The notes under the pieces were generated by a model, which was given only the letters and a program-made list of their open reading frames with translations, did no database searches and was not told the DNA's origin. This document shows positions 10,387 to 20,837 of a DNA stretch of 42,855 nucleotides, piece by piece. Source of the stretch: Lachnospiraceae bacterium (GTDB lineage Bacteria > Bacillota > Clostridia > Lachnospirales > Lachnospiraceae); NCBI GenBank assembly GCA_014799405.1, contig JAAVIA010000002.1, positions 1 through 42,855 of the forward strand, in the 5' to 3' direction. The position numbers and the translations under genes were made by a program. Position 1 is the first letter of the stretch; every line of letters begins with the position of its first letter.

Positions 10387-11394
10387 CTAATCCTTTTTCC
10401 TTAAAAAGAGCGCCGGAATTATGCCTATGACAAACGGAACAATCCACGTAAAAAACCTGTAAATCACCAATGTTGCCGCAATAACGTCCCCCTCGGGTAT
10501 TATCGTAGCAAAAAATATTGCAACGACAAATTCAAGCGTTCCTACACCTGATGGTGCAATCATGACACAGCCTATCATATTACACACCGCCATGAGAAGA
10601 AGGCATGTAAGCATCCCCACATCAAACTGCTCCCTGAATATTGTACCGGGTATACAGTACCAACAGGTAAACTTGAACATATTTAAAAATATAACCTGCA
10701 CGAACAACAACTTATCATGCCAAAGCATTCTTCCACATTCCTGAAGATTTTTCACTGCCTTTTCACCGTCAGCAAGCTTTGGATAAAGCCTGCTTTTTTC
10801 CTTAACAAGCTTGTAGCCAAGCTTTATAAGCAAATTCGATATTTTTTCTGACACAGTGATAATAAATAAAAAGAGGCATACAAGTGCTATTACTATAGAG
10901 CCTGCAAGCATATAGCCCCAATATTTTTTAATATCCTTATCTCCTGAAATTATAAGAATAATAAAGGAGCAAATTCCCATAACTCCAACTGTTATCTTCA
11001 TAAATGTATACTGTGCCATGGACATGCCTGATGCACGGCTCACGCTTATTTTTTTCGTATTATAATAGTAAAGCTGGGCGACAGCCGTTCCGCTTCCCAA
11101 AGTGGAAACCCTGTAAAATGCACACATGTATGCACAGCTTATTCCCTGAAACAGTGATAGGGTATGTTCCTCCTTCGATGTCATCCTGCTTATGATAATA
11201 CCTTCAGCCAAAAAATAAATATTGGCAAGAACTGCGCATATTGCTATGCTTTCGGCAGATATATCTGAAATTTCATTAATCGCATCTCTAAAAAACGATT
11301 TATATTTTATACATGCAAAGACAAGTAATCCTAGTATCAGTATCCACTTAACGATACTTGAAATCACCTTCTTTTTTTCCAATCTATAACTCAT
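10387..11394 (-). CDS. Lysylphosphatidylglycerol synthase TM region / UPF0104 family membrane protein
   Basis: Multi-TM with GTAVAQLYYYNTKKISVSRASGM and APSGVGTLEFVVAIFFA motifs; ORF opens at 11430, start set at MSYRLEKKK. Confidence 0.75.
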   Translation of the reverse strand: MSYRLEKKKVISSIVKWILILGLLVFACIKYKSFFRDAINEISDISAESIAICAVLANIYFLAEGIIISRMTSKEEHTLSLFQGISCAYMCAFYRVSTLGSGTAVAQLYYYNTKKISVSRASGMSMAQYTFMKITVGVMGICSFIILIISGDKDIKKYWGYMLAGSIVIALVCLFLFIITVSEKISNLLIKLGYKLVKEKSRLYPKLADGEKAVKNLQECGRMLWHDKLLFVQVIFLNMFKFTCWYCIPGTIFREQFDVGMLTCLLLMAVCNMIGCVMIAPSGVGTLEFVVAIFFATIIPEGDVIAATLVIYRFFTWIVPFVIGIIPALFLRKKD

Positions 11395-11573
11395 ACTGCT
11401 CCCTTTGCAAATAATTTTTAAATAACTCACTATGCTTTATTTTATTATTTTATACATTACTTTGCAATATTAAAAGAACTTTTCACATTTTAATAAAAAA
11501 TACATAGTATGAAATTATAGCAACTAAAAGCACTGACATAGTACTGAGTATTTTAGAAAGTGAGGATGTTATT

Positions 11574-11909
11574 TTGGATACAATGAGATCATATGGCCGC
11601 AGTGGCATGGGTCGAAACGGATACCCACAGGGTTCCTGCCAGCCATGTAGCTACGGAAGAAGTAATTCACAAAGATTTGGAAATCCCAGCAATTGTCAGA
11701 TAGACAACACCTGTATAAGAAACGATTCCCGTGATTGCAAGGATGACTGTGGGGACAGCAACAAGCACATGTCCACCATGCCTCTTGGCATGGGATATGT
11801 TCCAATACAGTCCTTCGGTGAGCTTTATGACCCTTGTACAGCTTTAAGGGAGGGGACAGCATTTCCTTGCCTAAATCTTATATTCTGTGGTTCAAGGGGG
11901 AAAATGTAA
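11574..11909 (+). CDS. cotJA: Spore coat protein CotJA-like
   Basis: C-terminus MGYVPIQSFGELYDPCTALREGTAFPCLNLIF; followed directly by cotJB and cotJC. Confidence 0.85.
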   Translation: MDTMRSYGRSGMGRNGYPQGSCQPCSYGRSNSQRFGNPSNCQIDNTCIRNDSRDCKDDCGDSNKHMSTMPLGMGYVPIQSFGELYDPCTALREGTAFPCLNLIFCGSRGKM

Positions 11910-12173
11910 ATGCATAATATGAATAAAAAAGAATTATTTAATTTTATCAGTCAGGTTTCATTTATGCTTGACGACATAACGCTTTTCCTTAACACACATC
12001 CCGACTGTGAGGATGCAATTTCTGCATACAACCAGTTTAAGGAAATGCGCAGAGAGGCTGTTTTTGAATACACGGAAAACTATGGACCTCTTAACAGATA
12101 CGATGTAAATGCATGCAATTATTGGGATTGGGTAAATAAACCATGGCCTTGGGAAGGAGAGTGTGGCTGTTAA
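11910..12173 (+). CDS. cotJB: Spore coat protein CotJB
   Basis: FISQVSFMLDDITLFLNTHPDCEDAISAYNQF...YGPLNRYDV...WDWVNKPWPWEGECGC. Confidence 0.92.
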   Translation: MHNMNKKELFNFISQVSFMLDDITLFLNTHPDCEDAISAYNQFKEMRREAVFEYTENYGPLNRYDVNACNYWDWVNKPWPWEGECGC

Positions 12174-12814
12174 TGTGGGTATATGAAAAGAGACTTCAAT
12201 GTCCTGTAAATATAAAAGAAACGAATGCGAAGCTTGCTCAGGCAATCATAAGTCAGTATGGTGGTCCGGACGGTGAGCTTGGTGCCTCTATGCGCTATCT
12301 TTCACAGCGCTATGCAATGCCTTACAAGGAGGCTATGGCAACCTTAAATGACATAGGAACCGAGGAACTCGGTCATCTTGAGATTGTTGGTACAATCGTT
12401 CACCAATTAACAAGGGATTTATCTATGGAGGAAATCAAAGCGTCCGGCTTTGACAAATACTATGTGGATCACACCCTTGGAGTGTGGCCTCAGGCTGCAG
12501 GTGGTGTACCGTTTAATGCCTGTGAATTCCAAAGTAAGGGTGATCCAATCACGGATCTTTACGAGGATATGGCCGCCGAGCAAAAGGCGCGAAGCACCTA
12601 CGACAATATCTTAAGACTCTGCAAGGATTATCCGGATGTTTATGAACCGATTAAGTTCCTAAGAGCAAGGGAAATTGTACACTTCCAAAGATTCGGTGAA
12701 ACGCTCCGACTTATCACTGACAGACTTGATGACAAAAACTTCTATGCATTTAACTCTGCCTTTGACAGGGCCGCACCATGTATTGACATGAATAAATGTA
12801 ACTGCGGGAAATAA
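12173..12814 (+). CDS. cotJC: Manganese catalase family spore coat protein CotJC
   Basis: MWVYEKRLQCPVNIKETNAKLAQAIISQYGGPDGELGASMRYLSQRYAMP...GTEELGHLEIVGTIV; ATG overlaps cotJB stop (TAATG). Confidence 0.93.
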   Translation: MWVYEKRLQCPVNIKETNAKLAQAIISQYGGPDGELGASMRYLSQRYAMPYKEAMATLNDIGTEELGHLEIVGTIVHQLTRDLSMEEIKASGFDKYYVDHTLGVWPQAAGGVPFNACEFQSKGDPITDLYEDMAAEQKARSTYDNILRLCKDYPDVYEPIKFLRAREIVHFQRFGETLRLITDRLDDKNFYAFNSAFDRAAPCIDMNKCNCGK

Positions 12815-12845
12815 ACAAATATCATCAACATGATAAATCTACAAT

Positions 12846-12884
12846 AAAAGAACCGGATACATAAATGTATCCGGTTCTTTTTAA
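12846..12884. terminator. Bidirectional rho-independent terminator between cotJC and mcp
   Basis: AAAAGAACCGGATACATAAATGTATCCGGTTCTTTTT near-perfect hairpin with A/T tracts on both sides, between convergent genes. Confidence 0.92.
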
Positions 12885-12920
12885 GCTTCAGCGGTAAATC
12901 CGCCTTTATATACATATATC

Positions 12921-14723
12921 TTAGTACTTACCAAAATCTCCATCAAGAGAAATGATTGGCTCATCAACACTATCATATGATGAAGATGGCATGTCTGAGA
13001 AAGAGCTTCTTCCACCACCTGATGATGCAAGCTTGTAAGTTGCAATAAGGTTTTTAAGAGTAAGTGCCTGATTTGAAAGCTCCTCACTGGCAGCTGCACT
13101 CTGCTCACTTGTAGCAGCATTTGTATGTACAACCGTAGATACCTGTGATATAGCCTGATCAATCTGTGTAATTGAAGCTGCCTGGTCATTAGATGAAACC
13201 TTGATATTGCTGATACGATCAACAATCTCATCGATTGACTTAACAATCGCATCAAGAGACTTAGCAGTCTCCTCGGCAATCTTAGTACCATTTGCTACCT
13301 TGTTGATAGAATCCTCTATCATCTCTGCCGTCTCACCTGCTGCAGAAGCACTCTTTGCTGCAAGGTTTCTTACCTCCTCTGCAACTACTGCAAAGCCCTT
13401 GCCATGTACACCTGCACGTGCAGCCTCAACTGCTGCGTTAAGTGCAAGGATGTTAGTCTGGAATGATATATCATCAATAGTCTTAATAATCTTGGAAATC
13501 ACCTCTGATGACTGATTTATGCCGTCCATAGCCTCAATCATTGCCTTCATGTGTTCATTTCCCATTGTTGCCATATCTTTGATATTGTTTACTAAGTTGC
13601 TAGCCTCTCCGGCCTCTGTTGCACTATCCTTAGTACGCTGAGTAACCTCATGCATGGATGCAGTTATCTGCTCAAGTGCGCTTGCCTGCTCTGTAGCACC
13701 CTGTGCCAATGCCTGACTTGCACTTGCAACCTGCTCAGAACCAACTGTAATCTGTGAACCTGCCTCCTTAATGCTATTAAGGGTCACGTTCTCATCCATA
13801 ACAAGCTTTTTAAGTGACTTTCCGAGAATATCCTTATCACTTCTAGGCCTAACATCTACTGTAAAGTCTCCCTTAGCAATAACGTCTGCAACTCTTACCT
13901 GATCTCTTATTCCATCAGCCATAACTGCGAAATCATCCATCAAATCACCGAGATCATCATTGTTAATCTTCTGACAGTCAACATCAACGTCTCCGATAGC
14001 AAGCTTTCTTGCAGCCTCAGATAACTTGGCAAGTGGAAGTGTAATATCTTTTGCCAACCTAACTGACATGAAAATCGTAAAGAGAATTGCCAAAAGTGAA
14101 ACAACAATAATTGCCACTGTAATTATCAGCAGATCTTTATCAACATTATCATTTTGTACCTCTAAATCTTCTTCCATCTCGCTAATAAGCTCTGAAAGCT
14201 GAGTCTTAGCATTAGTAGCTAAAGTTTTACCATCACCCATAAGGTTCTGTGCTGCATCAGTAGTCTTTCCCTGCTTAATTAATGCAATGGTGTTGTCAGC
14301 GCTTTTATACCACTCATCAATAGCGCTCATAACATCCTCGTACTCTGACTTTATTTCGCTGTCATGCGCACTCAACGTTTTCTCAAAAAGATCCATTTTT
14401 TTAGTAATATCTGCCTTGTACGTTGCAATATCACTCTCCAAAGTCTGAATAGATGAATCGTTACTGTAGTATGATGAGAACAAAGCATCACGTATTAATA
14501 CCTGTATTTGAACAAAATCACTATATGCTTCACTCAGGTAATACTCAGCCATTGCATAATTTTGGTAAATATCCTTTCTCTCCTTGTTGATGACTCGTGA
14601 TGTAACTACTCCGACAATTGATATGATAATCATCATAGCCAACAGAATAACGCTGAATATTAAAACTTTGCCCTTTACACGCATATCTCTAATTGAAAAT
14701 TTCTTTTTCTCCATGGTACACAC
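12921..14723 (-). CDS. Methyl-accepting chemotaxis protein (4HB-type sensor, HAMP)
   Basis: Two TM helices flanking a helical extracellular domain, HAMP, and hairpin signature [37 protein letters not shown]. Confidence 0.95.
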   Translation of the reverse strand: MCTMEKKKFSIRDMRVKGKVLIFSVILLAMMIIISIVGVVTSRVINKERKDIYQNYAMAEYYLSEAYSDFVQIQVLIRDALFSSYYSNDSSIQTLESDIATYKADITKKMDLFEKTLSAHDSEIKSEYEDVMSAIDEWYKSADNTIALIKQGKTTDAAQNLMGDGKTLATNAKTQLSELISEMEEDLEVQNDNVDKDLLIITVAIIVVSLLAILFTIFMSVRLAKDITLPLAKLSEAARKLAIGDVDVDCQKINNDDLGDLMDDFAVMADGIRDQVRVADVIAKGDFTVDVRPRSDKDILGKSLKKLVMDENVTLNSIKEAGSQITVGSEQVASASQALAQGATEQASALEQITASMHEVTQRTKDSATEAGEASNLVNNIKDMATMGNEHMKAMIEAMDGINQSSEVISKIIKTIDDISFQTNILALNAAVEAARAGVHGKGFAVVAEEVRNLAAKSASAAGETAEMIEDSINKVANGTKIAEETAKSLDAIVKSIDEIVDRISNIKVSSNDQAASITQIDQAISQVSTVVHTNAATSEQSAAASEELSNQALTLKNLIATYKLASSGGGRSSFSDMPSSSYDSVDEPIISLDGDFGKY

Positions 14724-14732
14724 TCCTTTTTA

Positions 14733-15242
14733 TTATTGTTCTTTGTCTGAAATTTCTCCAAGCATATTTATGTCTTTCTGTCCTATAAGCTTCTCAGGGT
14801 CAATTAAAAGCTTAACCGCATCCCCTGTTCTGGCAAGACCATATACATACTTGTTGCTCTCATTATCTTTATGTCCTATGGCAGGTGGCGGAACTATGTC
14901 ATCATCCATAATATCATCCACCTCTGCTATCTTCTCGACAATTAATCCTATCACCGTGTTTTTAACATCAATAACAATGATACATGTTCTATCGTTGTAC
15001 TCCACAGGTTCCATTTTAAATCTCAACCGAACATCAATAACAGGAATAATCTTGCCACGAAGATTTATAAGTCCCTTAATGTAATCGTCTACTTCAGGTA
15101 TTGCCGTTATTGGCTGCATGGCAATTATTTCGTTTACGAAACTTATGCTTATACCGAAGTACTCTTTGCCTGTTTGGAAGGTCATGAATTTACCCTTTTG
15201 GGCATCCTCCTCCATCAGTTCTTCTCTCAACTCTTCAGCCAT
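14733..15242 (-). CDS. cheW: Chemotaxis coupling protein CheW
   Basis: FQTGKEYFGISISFVNEIIAMQPITAIPEVDDYIKGLINLRGKIIPVIDVRLRF. Confidence 0.95.
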   Translation of the reverse strand: MAEELREELMEEDAQKGKFMTFQTGKEYFGISISFVNEIIAMQPITAIPEVDDYIKGLINLRGKIIPVIDVRLRFKMEPVEYNDRTCIIVIDVKNTVIGLIVEKIAEVDDIMDDDIVPPPAIGHKDNESNKYVYGLARTGDAVKLLIDPEKLIGQKDINMLGEISDKEQ

Positions 15243-15245
15243 GTA

Positions 15246-17390
15246 CTATCTCCTTTCCTCGTCAAGCATCAGCCCGGCAGTGTCAAGAATCAGTGCAATG
15301 CTGCCGTCACCAAGCTGGGTACAGCCTGAAAGTCCCTTAACCTTCTTAACATAGGAAGGTATAGGCTTAACAACAATTTCCTGTTCCTGAAGCAGGCGGT
15401 CAATCAAGACGCAAACCAAACTGCCTTCATGTTCCAATACAACAACGATACCTTCATCTACCTTACTGCAAGCATTCGGTAAATCATATCTTTCACCTAA
15501 CCGGATAAACGGATGACATTCGCCTCTAAGGACCATGATTTCTGCTCCGCTAGGCTGCTGTATGAGGGCATCCTCACCAACTCTTACAAACTCTTTTACG
15601 GAAGCTGTTTCAATGACAAAGAATGTATCTCCCGCCTGTACGACAATACCGTTTATAATGGCAAGTGTAAGCGGTATTATAAGAGTCATCTCTGAACCCT
15701 GACCCTCGACGCTCTCAATGTCAAGCCTTCCTCCAATACTCTGAATGTTCTTTACGACAACATCCATTCCAACGCCTCTTCCGGAATACTCCGTAACCTC
15801 TTCTTTTGTAGAAAATCCAGGTAATGTAATAAACCTGAATATTTCCTTTTCCGGAAACTCCGACATAGGCTTGTTCTCAATCAGACCATGGTCAAGCGCC
15901 TTATTGTAAAGCGCCTCCTTATTAAGTCCCTTACCGTCATCCTTAACAGTAATGTAAACCTTTCCGCCCTCATTCTTAGCCTCCAGTACAATGGTTCCCT
16001 TTTCAGGCTTACCCTTTGCCACACGAGCCGCAGGGTCATCCTCAATACCATGATCTACGGAATTTCTTACCAAATGCATAAGCGGGTCAGAAATGTTTTC
16101 TATAATATTTTTATCTACCTCTGTGTTTTCGCCGATTACCTCAAGCTCTATATCCTTACCAAGCTTTCTTGACACATCAAAGACGATACGTTTCATCTTC
16201 TGGAATGTACTTGTAAGAGGCATCATTCTCATGGACATGATTACGTCCTGCAGGTCTGTAGTAATCTTCGAAAGCTGACCTGAAGCCTTTTGGAAATTGA
16301 CAAGGTCAAGTCCCGGCACCTTCAAATCAGGATTTTGAAGCACAACCGCCTCAGCTATAACAAGCTCTCCGATAAGATCCATAAGTGCGTCCATTTTCTC
16401 TACATTTACACTTATAACTGCCTGCTGTTGCTTTACATGATTCTTTGCAAGTGTTTTTCCTTTACCTGTTTCCTTTGATTTTACAACATAATCACCAGGC
16501 TTAGGTGGTGGAGTATCTTCCTTCTTTGGCGCTTCTGTTTTCTTCTCGTCTTTCTCATCATCAAGCTTAATAATAATAGGCGCATTTCCCTGTCCAAGCT
16601 CAGTAACACCTTTACCATACTCCTCGGCATTAATCTCGTCAAAATCTATCTGCTCGGCCTCGGCATTGTCTATCAGCTCCATAACTTCATCCTTGCTGCT
16701 TTTTGTCTGAAGGAGCATATAGAAGCCCTCTGCCAAAATTGTATCGGCACTAGCTTCATTGGATAAAATATCCTCAGGTGTGTAAAGAAGATCTTCTGCA
16801 ATCTCCTTTAAAGCATATGTTGCAGAATATGCTCTTATGTTACTCATTTGGGTGTCATTTCTGTAATGAATGACTATCCTGTAAAAATGACTGTCTTCCT
16901 CCGCTACAGGTGATATGTAGAATTGAACAGGCTCCTCCTGTTTATTTTCCTTCGGAAGCCTTCTTCCCTGTTTCTTAATATCACCTTTCAGCTCTCCCAA
17001 AAACTCATCTAAATCCGCTATAATACCGCTCTCGTCTCCATCAGGTGCGTCTCCATTTTTAATTTTTTCAATTTCACCTGTAATAAAGTCCGATACCGCA
17101 AGCACCTTTTCCACAAGTTCCAAATGTGGAACATCGTCAGGGTGGGATTCTCTTAAATAGTAAAATACATCTTCAAGCTTATGGGAGGTCTTCATAATGT
17201 TATCATACATCATAACTCCTGATGAGCCCTTAATTGTATGCATTACACGGAAGATTTCATTAATGTCGGCATCGTCGAAGCAATCTGCGTTCTGTTTTTC
17301 TAATATGATGCCCTCCAGCTTTTCAAGAAGCGTTCCGCTTTCATACAAAAACATGGAAAGCATGCTGTCAGTATTAAATTCGTCTGCCAT
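15246..17390 (-). CDS. cheA: Chemotaxis histidine kinase CheA
   Basis: Hpt motif MHTIKGSSGVM, dimerisation/kinase domains (LMHLVRNSVDHGIED, GRGVGMDVVVKNI), C-terminal CheW-like domain. Confidence 0.96.
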   Translation of the reverse strand: MADEFNTDSMLSMFLYESGTLLEKLEGIILEKQNADCFDDADINEIFRVMHTIKGSSGVMMYDNIMKTSHKLEDVFYYLRESHPDDVPHLELVEKVLAVSDFITGEIEKIKNGDAPDGDESGIIADLDEFLGELKGDIKKQGRRLPKENKQEEPVQFYISPVAEEDSHFYRIVIHYRNDTQMSNIRAYSATYALKEIAEDLLYTPEDILSNEASADTILAEGFYMLLQTKSSKDEVMELIDNAEAEQIDFDEINAEEYGKGVTELGQGNAPIIIKLDDEKDEKKTEAPKKEDTPPPKPGDYVVKSKETGKGKTLAKNHVKQQQAVISVNVEKMDALMDLIGELVIAEAVVLQNPDLKVPGLDLVNFQKASGQLSKITTDLQDVIMSMRMMPLTSTFQKMKRIVFDVSRKLGKDIELEVIGENTEVDKNIIENISDPLMHLVRNSVDHGIEDDPAARVAKGKPEKGTIVLEAKNEGGKVYITVKDDGKGLNKEALYNKALDHGLIENKPMSEFPEKEIFRFITLPGFSTKEEVTEYSGRGVGMDVVVKNIQSIGGRLDIESVEGQGSEMTLIIPLTLAIINGIVVQAGDTFFVIETASVKEFVRVGEDALIQQPSGAEIMVLRGECHPFIRLGERYDLPNACSKVDEGIVVVLEHEGSLVCVLIDRLLQEQEIVVKPIPSYVKKVKGLSGCTQLGDGSIALILDTAGLMLDEERR

Positions 17391-17429
17391 ACTTCCTCCA
17401 ATCTTAAGGATTTACCTTCGCTTTTCTTC

Positions 17430-17822
17430 TTATATAAGATTCAGCTTTTTTAGTACCTTTTCGAATTTTTCCACATCTATCGGTTTCCCAGCGTATGCTT
17501 CGCATCCAAGTTCAAATGCCATTTTGACATTACGCTCATCGTTAAGTGCAGTAGTCATAATGACTTTAACACACTTTTCCTTGGGGATACCTCTTTGCGC
17601 TTCAATATTTCGGATTGCCCTCAAAACCTGATACCCATCCATGACCGGCATCATGACGTCAAGACACGCCAAATCATAGGGCTCGCCATCCTCAAGCGCC
17701 ATCATAAAAGCATCAACTGCTTCTTCGCCATCCACCATGACATCACATTCTCCATACTTAGAGAGCTGCTTATCCATAAATTTCCGGCTGGCAAAGTCAT
17801 CTTCTGCCAATAAAATCTTCAT
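17430..17822 (-). CDS. CheY-like response regulator
   Basis: Single REC domain: ILLAEDDFASRKF...LACLDVMMPVMDGYQVLRAI...GKPIDVEKF. Confidence 0.92.
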   Translation of the reverse strand: MKILLAEDDFASRKFMDKQLSKYGECDVMVDGEEAVDAFMMALEDGEPYDLACLDVMMPVMDGYQVLRAIRNIEAQRGIPKEKCVKVIMTTALNDERNVKMAFELGCEAYAGKPIDVEKFEKVLKKLNLI

Positions 17823-17853
17823 TCGCGCCTTGCTCCTTTCTATTTGTATGTAT

Positions 17854-18876
17854 CTATTTGCTTAACAGGCTGTAAACTTTTCCTGCAATAGCCGTAATAC
17901 CTAACTGGTACTGAACAGCACCTAAATCATATGCCACCTTCGGCATACCATAAACAACACAAGTTGCCTCATCCTGTCCTATTGTCTGCGCACCTGCATT
18001 GCGCATCTCCAAAAGTCCCTTTGCGCCATCACCGCCCATGCCGGTAAGAATTACACCAACTGCATCCTTTCCTACAAGTCTGGCCACGGAATTAAAGAGA
18101 ACATCTACGGAAGGGCAGTGTCCATTTACCCTCTCAGTACCCTTACATTCTACTTGATAAACTCCGTTGACCTTAACGAGCTTCATCTGCATGTTGCCCG
18201 GTGCAAGAAGCACATGTCCCTGACGCACCACATCTCCCGTCTGTGCCTCCTTAACGGCAACCTCACACTGGTTGTTAAGACGGTCAGCATACATTTTTGT
18301 AAAGCCCGGCGGCATATGCTGTACGATGACAACTCCCGGTATATCTCTTTTAAATCTTTTTACTACCTCAAATATTGCCTCCGTTCCGCCTGTTGATGCT
18401 CCGATTGCAACAATACGGTTTTTATTTGCTGTACTTATTTGTCCCGAAACGGTTTCTGCACCTGCAAGTTTATATTTGGCAACCTTTGCAGTTGACGCAA
18501 TTTTAACCTTTGTTGCGAGGTCTTGAGTAAAAAACTCATGAAGCTTTGCCTTATCCATACTGTCAGGCTTCTTAACAAAATCTACGGCTCCCGCATCAAG
18601 GGCATCAAACACCTTATCACTTAATGAGCTTATCATAACAACTGGAAGTGGATATTGGGGCATAAGCCTTTTAACGAATTCTATACCGCTCATTTTCGGC
18701 ATCTCCACATCAAGAGTCATAACATCAGGCTTATATTTTATAATTGCGTCTCTCGCTTCGTATGCATCAGCAGCCTGTGCCACAACTTCAATATTGGGAT
18801 CAGAATCGAGGCCTTTTACAAGCATGTTTCTGAACATCAACGAATCATCACATACTAATACTCTGATTGGTCGCAT
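17854..18876 (-). CDS. cheB: Chemotaxis protein-glutamate methylesterase CheB
   Basis: REC domain plus IGASTGGTEAIFEV, VVQHMPPGFTKMYADRLN, VILTGMGGDGAKGLLEMR. Confidence 0.96.
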   Translation of the reverse strand: MRPIRVLVCDDSLMFRNMLVKGLDSDPNIEVVAQAADAYEARDAIIKYKPDVMTLDVEMPKMSGIEFVKRLMPQYPLPVVMISSLSDKVFDALDAGAVDFVKKPDSMDKAKLHEFFTQDLATKVKIASTAKVAKYKLAGAETVSGQISTANKNRIVAIGASTGGTEAIFEVVKRFKRDIPGVVIVQHMPPGFTKMYADRLNNQCEVAVKEAQTGDVVRQGHVLLAPGNMQMKLVKVNGVYQVECKGTERVNGHCPSVDVLFNSVARLVGKDAVGVILTGMGGDGAKGLLEMRNAGAQTIGQDEATCVVYGMPKVAYDLGAVQYQLGITAIAGKVYSLLSK

Positions 18877-18887
18877 ACTTTTTCCCC

Positions 18888-19691
18888 CTATTTTCTATAT
18901 ATTGAAGGCTGGACATATTGGAACTTGACTTTATTTCTATCTAAGCTCTCCGTTGTACCAATAAACAAATATCCACCCGGTTCCATAAAATCATATATAC
19001 GATTTACAAGATCATGCTTTGTATCATCCTCAAAGTATATCATTACATTACGCAAGAATACAATATGAAACTTTCTCTTAAACGGTAAAGGATTCATAAG
19101 ATTAAACTGTCTGTAAATGACTTCCTTCTTAAGCTCATCGTTCACTTGATATTCTTCATCACTAATTTTTTTAAAGAAACGTTTTTTCCAGCTTTCAGGC
19201 AGAGGCGCTATATTCTCTCCCAAATACACGCCCTTTACTGCATGCGCAAGAACTCTTTTGGATATATCCGTAGCAAGAATCCTCGTATCCCAGCCATTAT
19301 GGTCAAACCCAAAAAAATCACGTACAACCATCGCAAGGGTATAAGGTTCTTCACCGGTAGAGGATGCTCCGCACCATATTCGAAGATCCTTTGAATTTCC
19401 GGCATATTTTTTTGCCCAAGGTAATGCCTCTCGCTTCATGAAATCAAAATGTGCACTTTCACGCATAAAATATGTATGGTTTGTCGTGAGAACATTTACC
19501 AAATCAGTAGCTGCGGTACCACCCGGTTCTGCTTCAACCTTAGCCATAAACTCGTTATAGTTTGCATAACCGTTTTTGGCAAGGTAGTTTTCAAGTCTTC
19601 CGCCGACCAGAACTCTCTTCTGTCCAAGCTCAATTCCAAAGTTTTGTTTCATGTACGCTACAATACGCGCAAATTCGCTGTCTGTTATCAC
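18888..19691 (-). CDS. cheR: Chemotaxis protein methyltransferase CheR
   Basis: LTTNHTYFMRESAHFDFM, WCGASSTGEEPYTLAM, IVFLRNVMIYF. Confidence 0.96.
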   Translation of the reverse strand: MITDSEFARIVAYMKQNFGIELGQKRVLVGGRLENYLAKNGYANYNEFMAKVEAEPGGTAATDLVNVLTTNHTYFMRESAHFDFMKREALPWAKKYAGNSKDLRIWCGASSTGEEPYTLAMVVRDFFGFDHNGWDTRILATDISKRVLAHAVKGVYLGENIAPLPESWKKRFFKKISDEEYQVNDELKKEVIYRQFNLMNPLPFKRKFHIVFLRNVMIYFEDDTKHDLVNRIYDFMEPGGYLFIGTTESLDRNKVKFQYVQPSIYRK

Positions 19692-19732
19692 ATCTGCCTC
19701 CTCAGACGTAAAAGTCTTTCTTAATAATATAT

Positions 19733-20830
19733 TTAAACATTTTTGTTAAAATGTTCATTTACTTTCATCTGTCTCCAAATCTTGTTGAACGCGTCAACAA
19801 TATCGGGATCGTAATATACTCCGCTGCTTTCATTTATAAGCCTTATTTTTTCCTCAACGGAATCTACCATCATGCCTGTTTCTCTGGAAACGGGATTGTC
19901 AAAGTCATCAAGCAATGCAACTATTCTTGCTTCTAAAGGAATGCTTGCACCCTTTAAGGTAGGATAACCTGTTCCGTCCCAATTGGCATAAAGATAATTT
20001 ACTATTTCAATCGCCATTGTAAGATAATAGCCATCAATCTGGCCGGCGGATATCTCCTCAAGTATCTCGGAGCTTTTCGCAAGACAGCTTTTTATGTATT
20101 CCTCATCCCACTGTCCCGGCTGATTTTTTGATATTTGTGCCTGTTCCGCCAAAATAAAACATCCTATATCATGAAGCATCGCTGCTTTTTCAATGGTCTC
20201 AATAAATTTGTCTGTAATCTCATGCTCAAATTTAGGAAGAAGCTGCAACCCCTGTGCCATCACCCTGCTGTTGTAACCAACATTTGCCATATGCTCACCA
20301 AGCTTCCTATCACGCTTGCCCATAAGCTTTACAAGAGACAATAAAACATTTTCCTGCTCCTGCTCTATCTGTTTTTTCTGCTCGTCAACAAGCTTATGCA
20401 TCATACGGTTATAATCACCCATCTGCTGTTTGAGCTGATAGTTGGTAATATGGTTTTTGACACGCATTATAACCTCTATGCTGTCAAAGGGCTTTGGTAT
20501 AAAATCAACTGCTCCCGTTGAAAATGCCCTTTCCTTTTCACCTGTTGTGTCAAGCACAGTTATAAACACAAAAGGAATATCTCTCGTCTTTGGATTATTC
20601 TTAAGCATCTGACAAAATTCCATGCCGTCTATCTCCGGCATAGAAAGGTCTGACAAAACAAGAGACGGCTTATTCACCTTAATAAGCTCCAAGGCATCAT
20701 GAACACTTGTGGCACAAATAGTATCATAGCCCTCACTTTGAAGAATGTTATCCAAAATAGCCACATTCATGTCCATATCATCCACTATAAGTATTTTAGG
20801 TGTCTCAGTGTCAGTGTATTTTCTTTCCAT
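19733..20830 (-). CDS. Response regulator with divergent HD-GYP-like output domain
   Basis: REC domain (ILIVDDMDMNVAILDNIL...LVLSDLSMPEIDGMEFC) plus LHDIGCF and WDGTGYPTLKGASIPLEARIVALLDDFD; ORF opens at 20854, start set at MERKYT after GGAG. Confidence 0.88.
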   Translation of the reverse strand: MERKYTDTETPKILIVDDMDMNVAILDNILQSEGYDTICATSVHDALELIKVNKPSLVLSDLSMPEIDGMEFCQMLKNNPKTRDIPFVFITVLDTTGEKERAFSTGAVDFIPKPFDSIEVIMRVKNHITNYQLKQQMGDYNRMMHKLVDEQKKQIEQEQENVLLSLVKLMGKRDRKLGEHMANVGYNSRVMAQGLQLLPKFEHEITDKFIETIEKAAMLHDIGCFILAEQAQISKNQPGQWDEEYIKSCLAKSSEILEEISAGQIDGYYLTMAIEIVNYLYANWDGTGYPTLKGASIPLEARIVALLDDFDNPVSRETGMMVDSVEEKIRLINESSGVYYDPDIVDAFNKIWRQMKVNEHFNKNV

Positions 20831-20837
20831 CAAGCCC

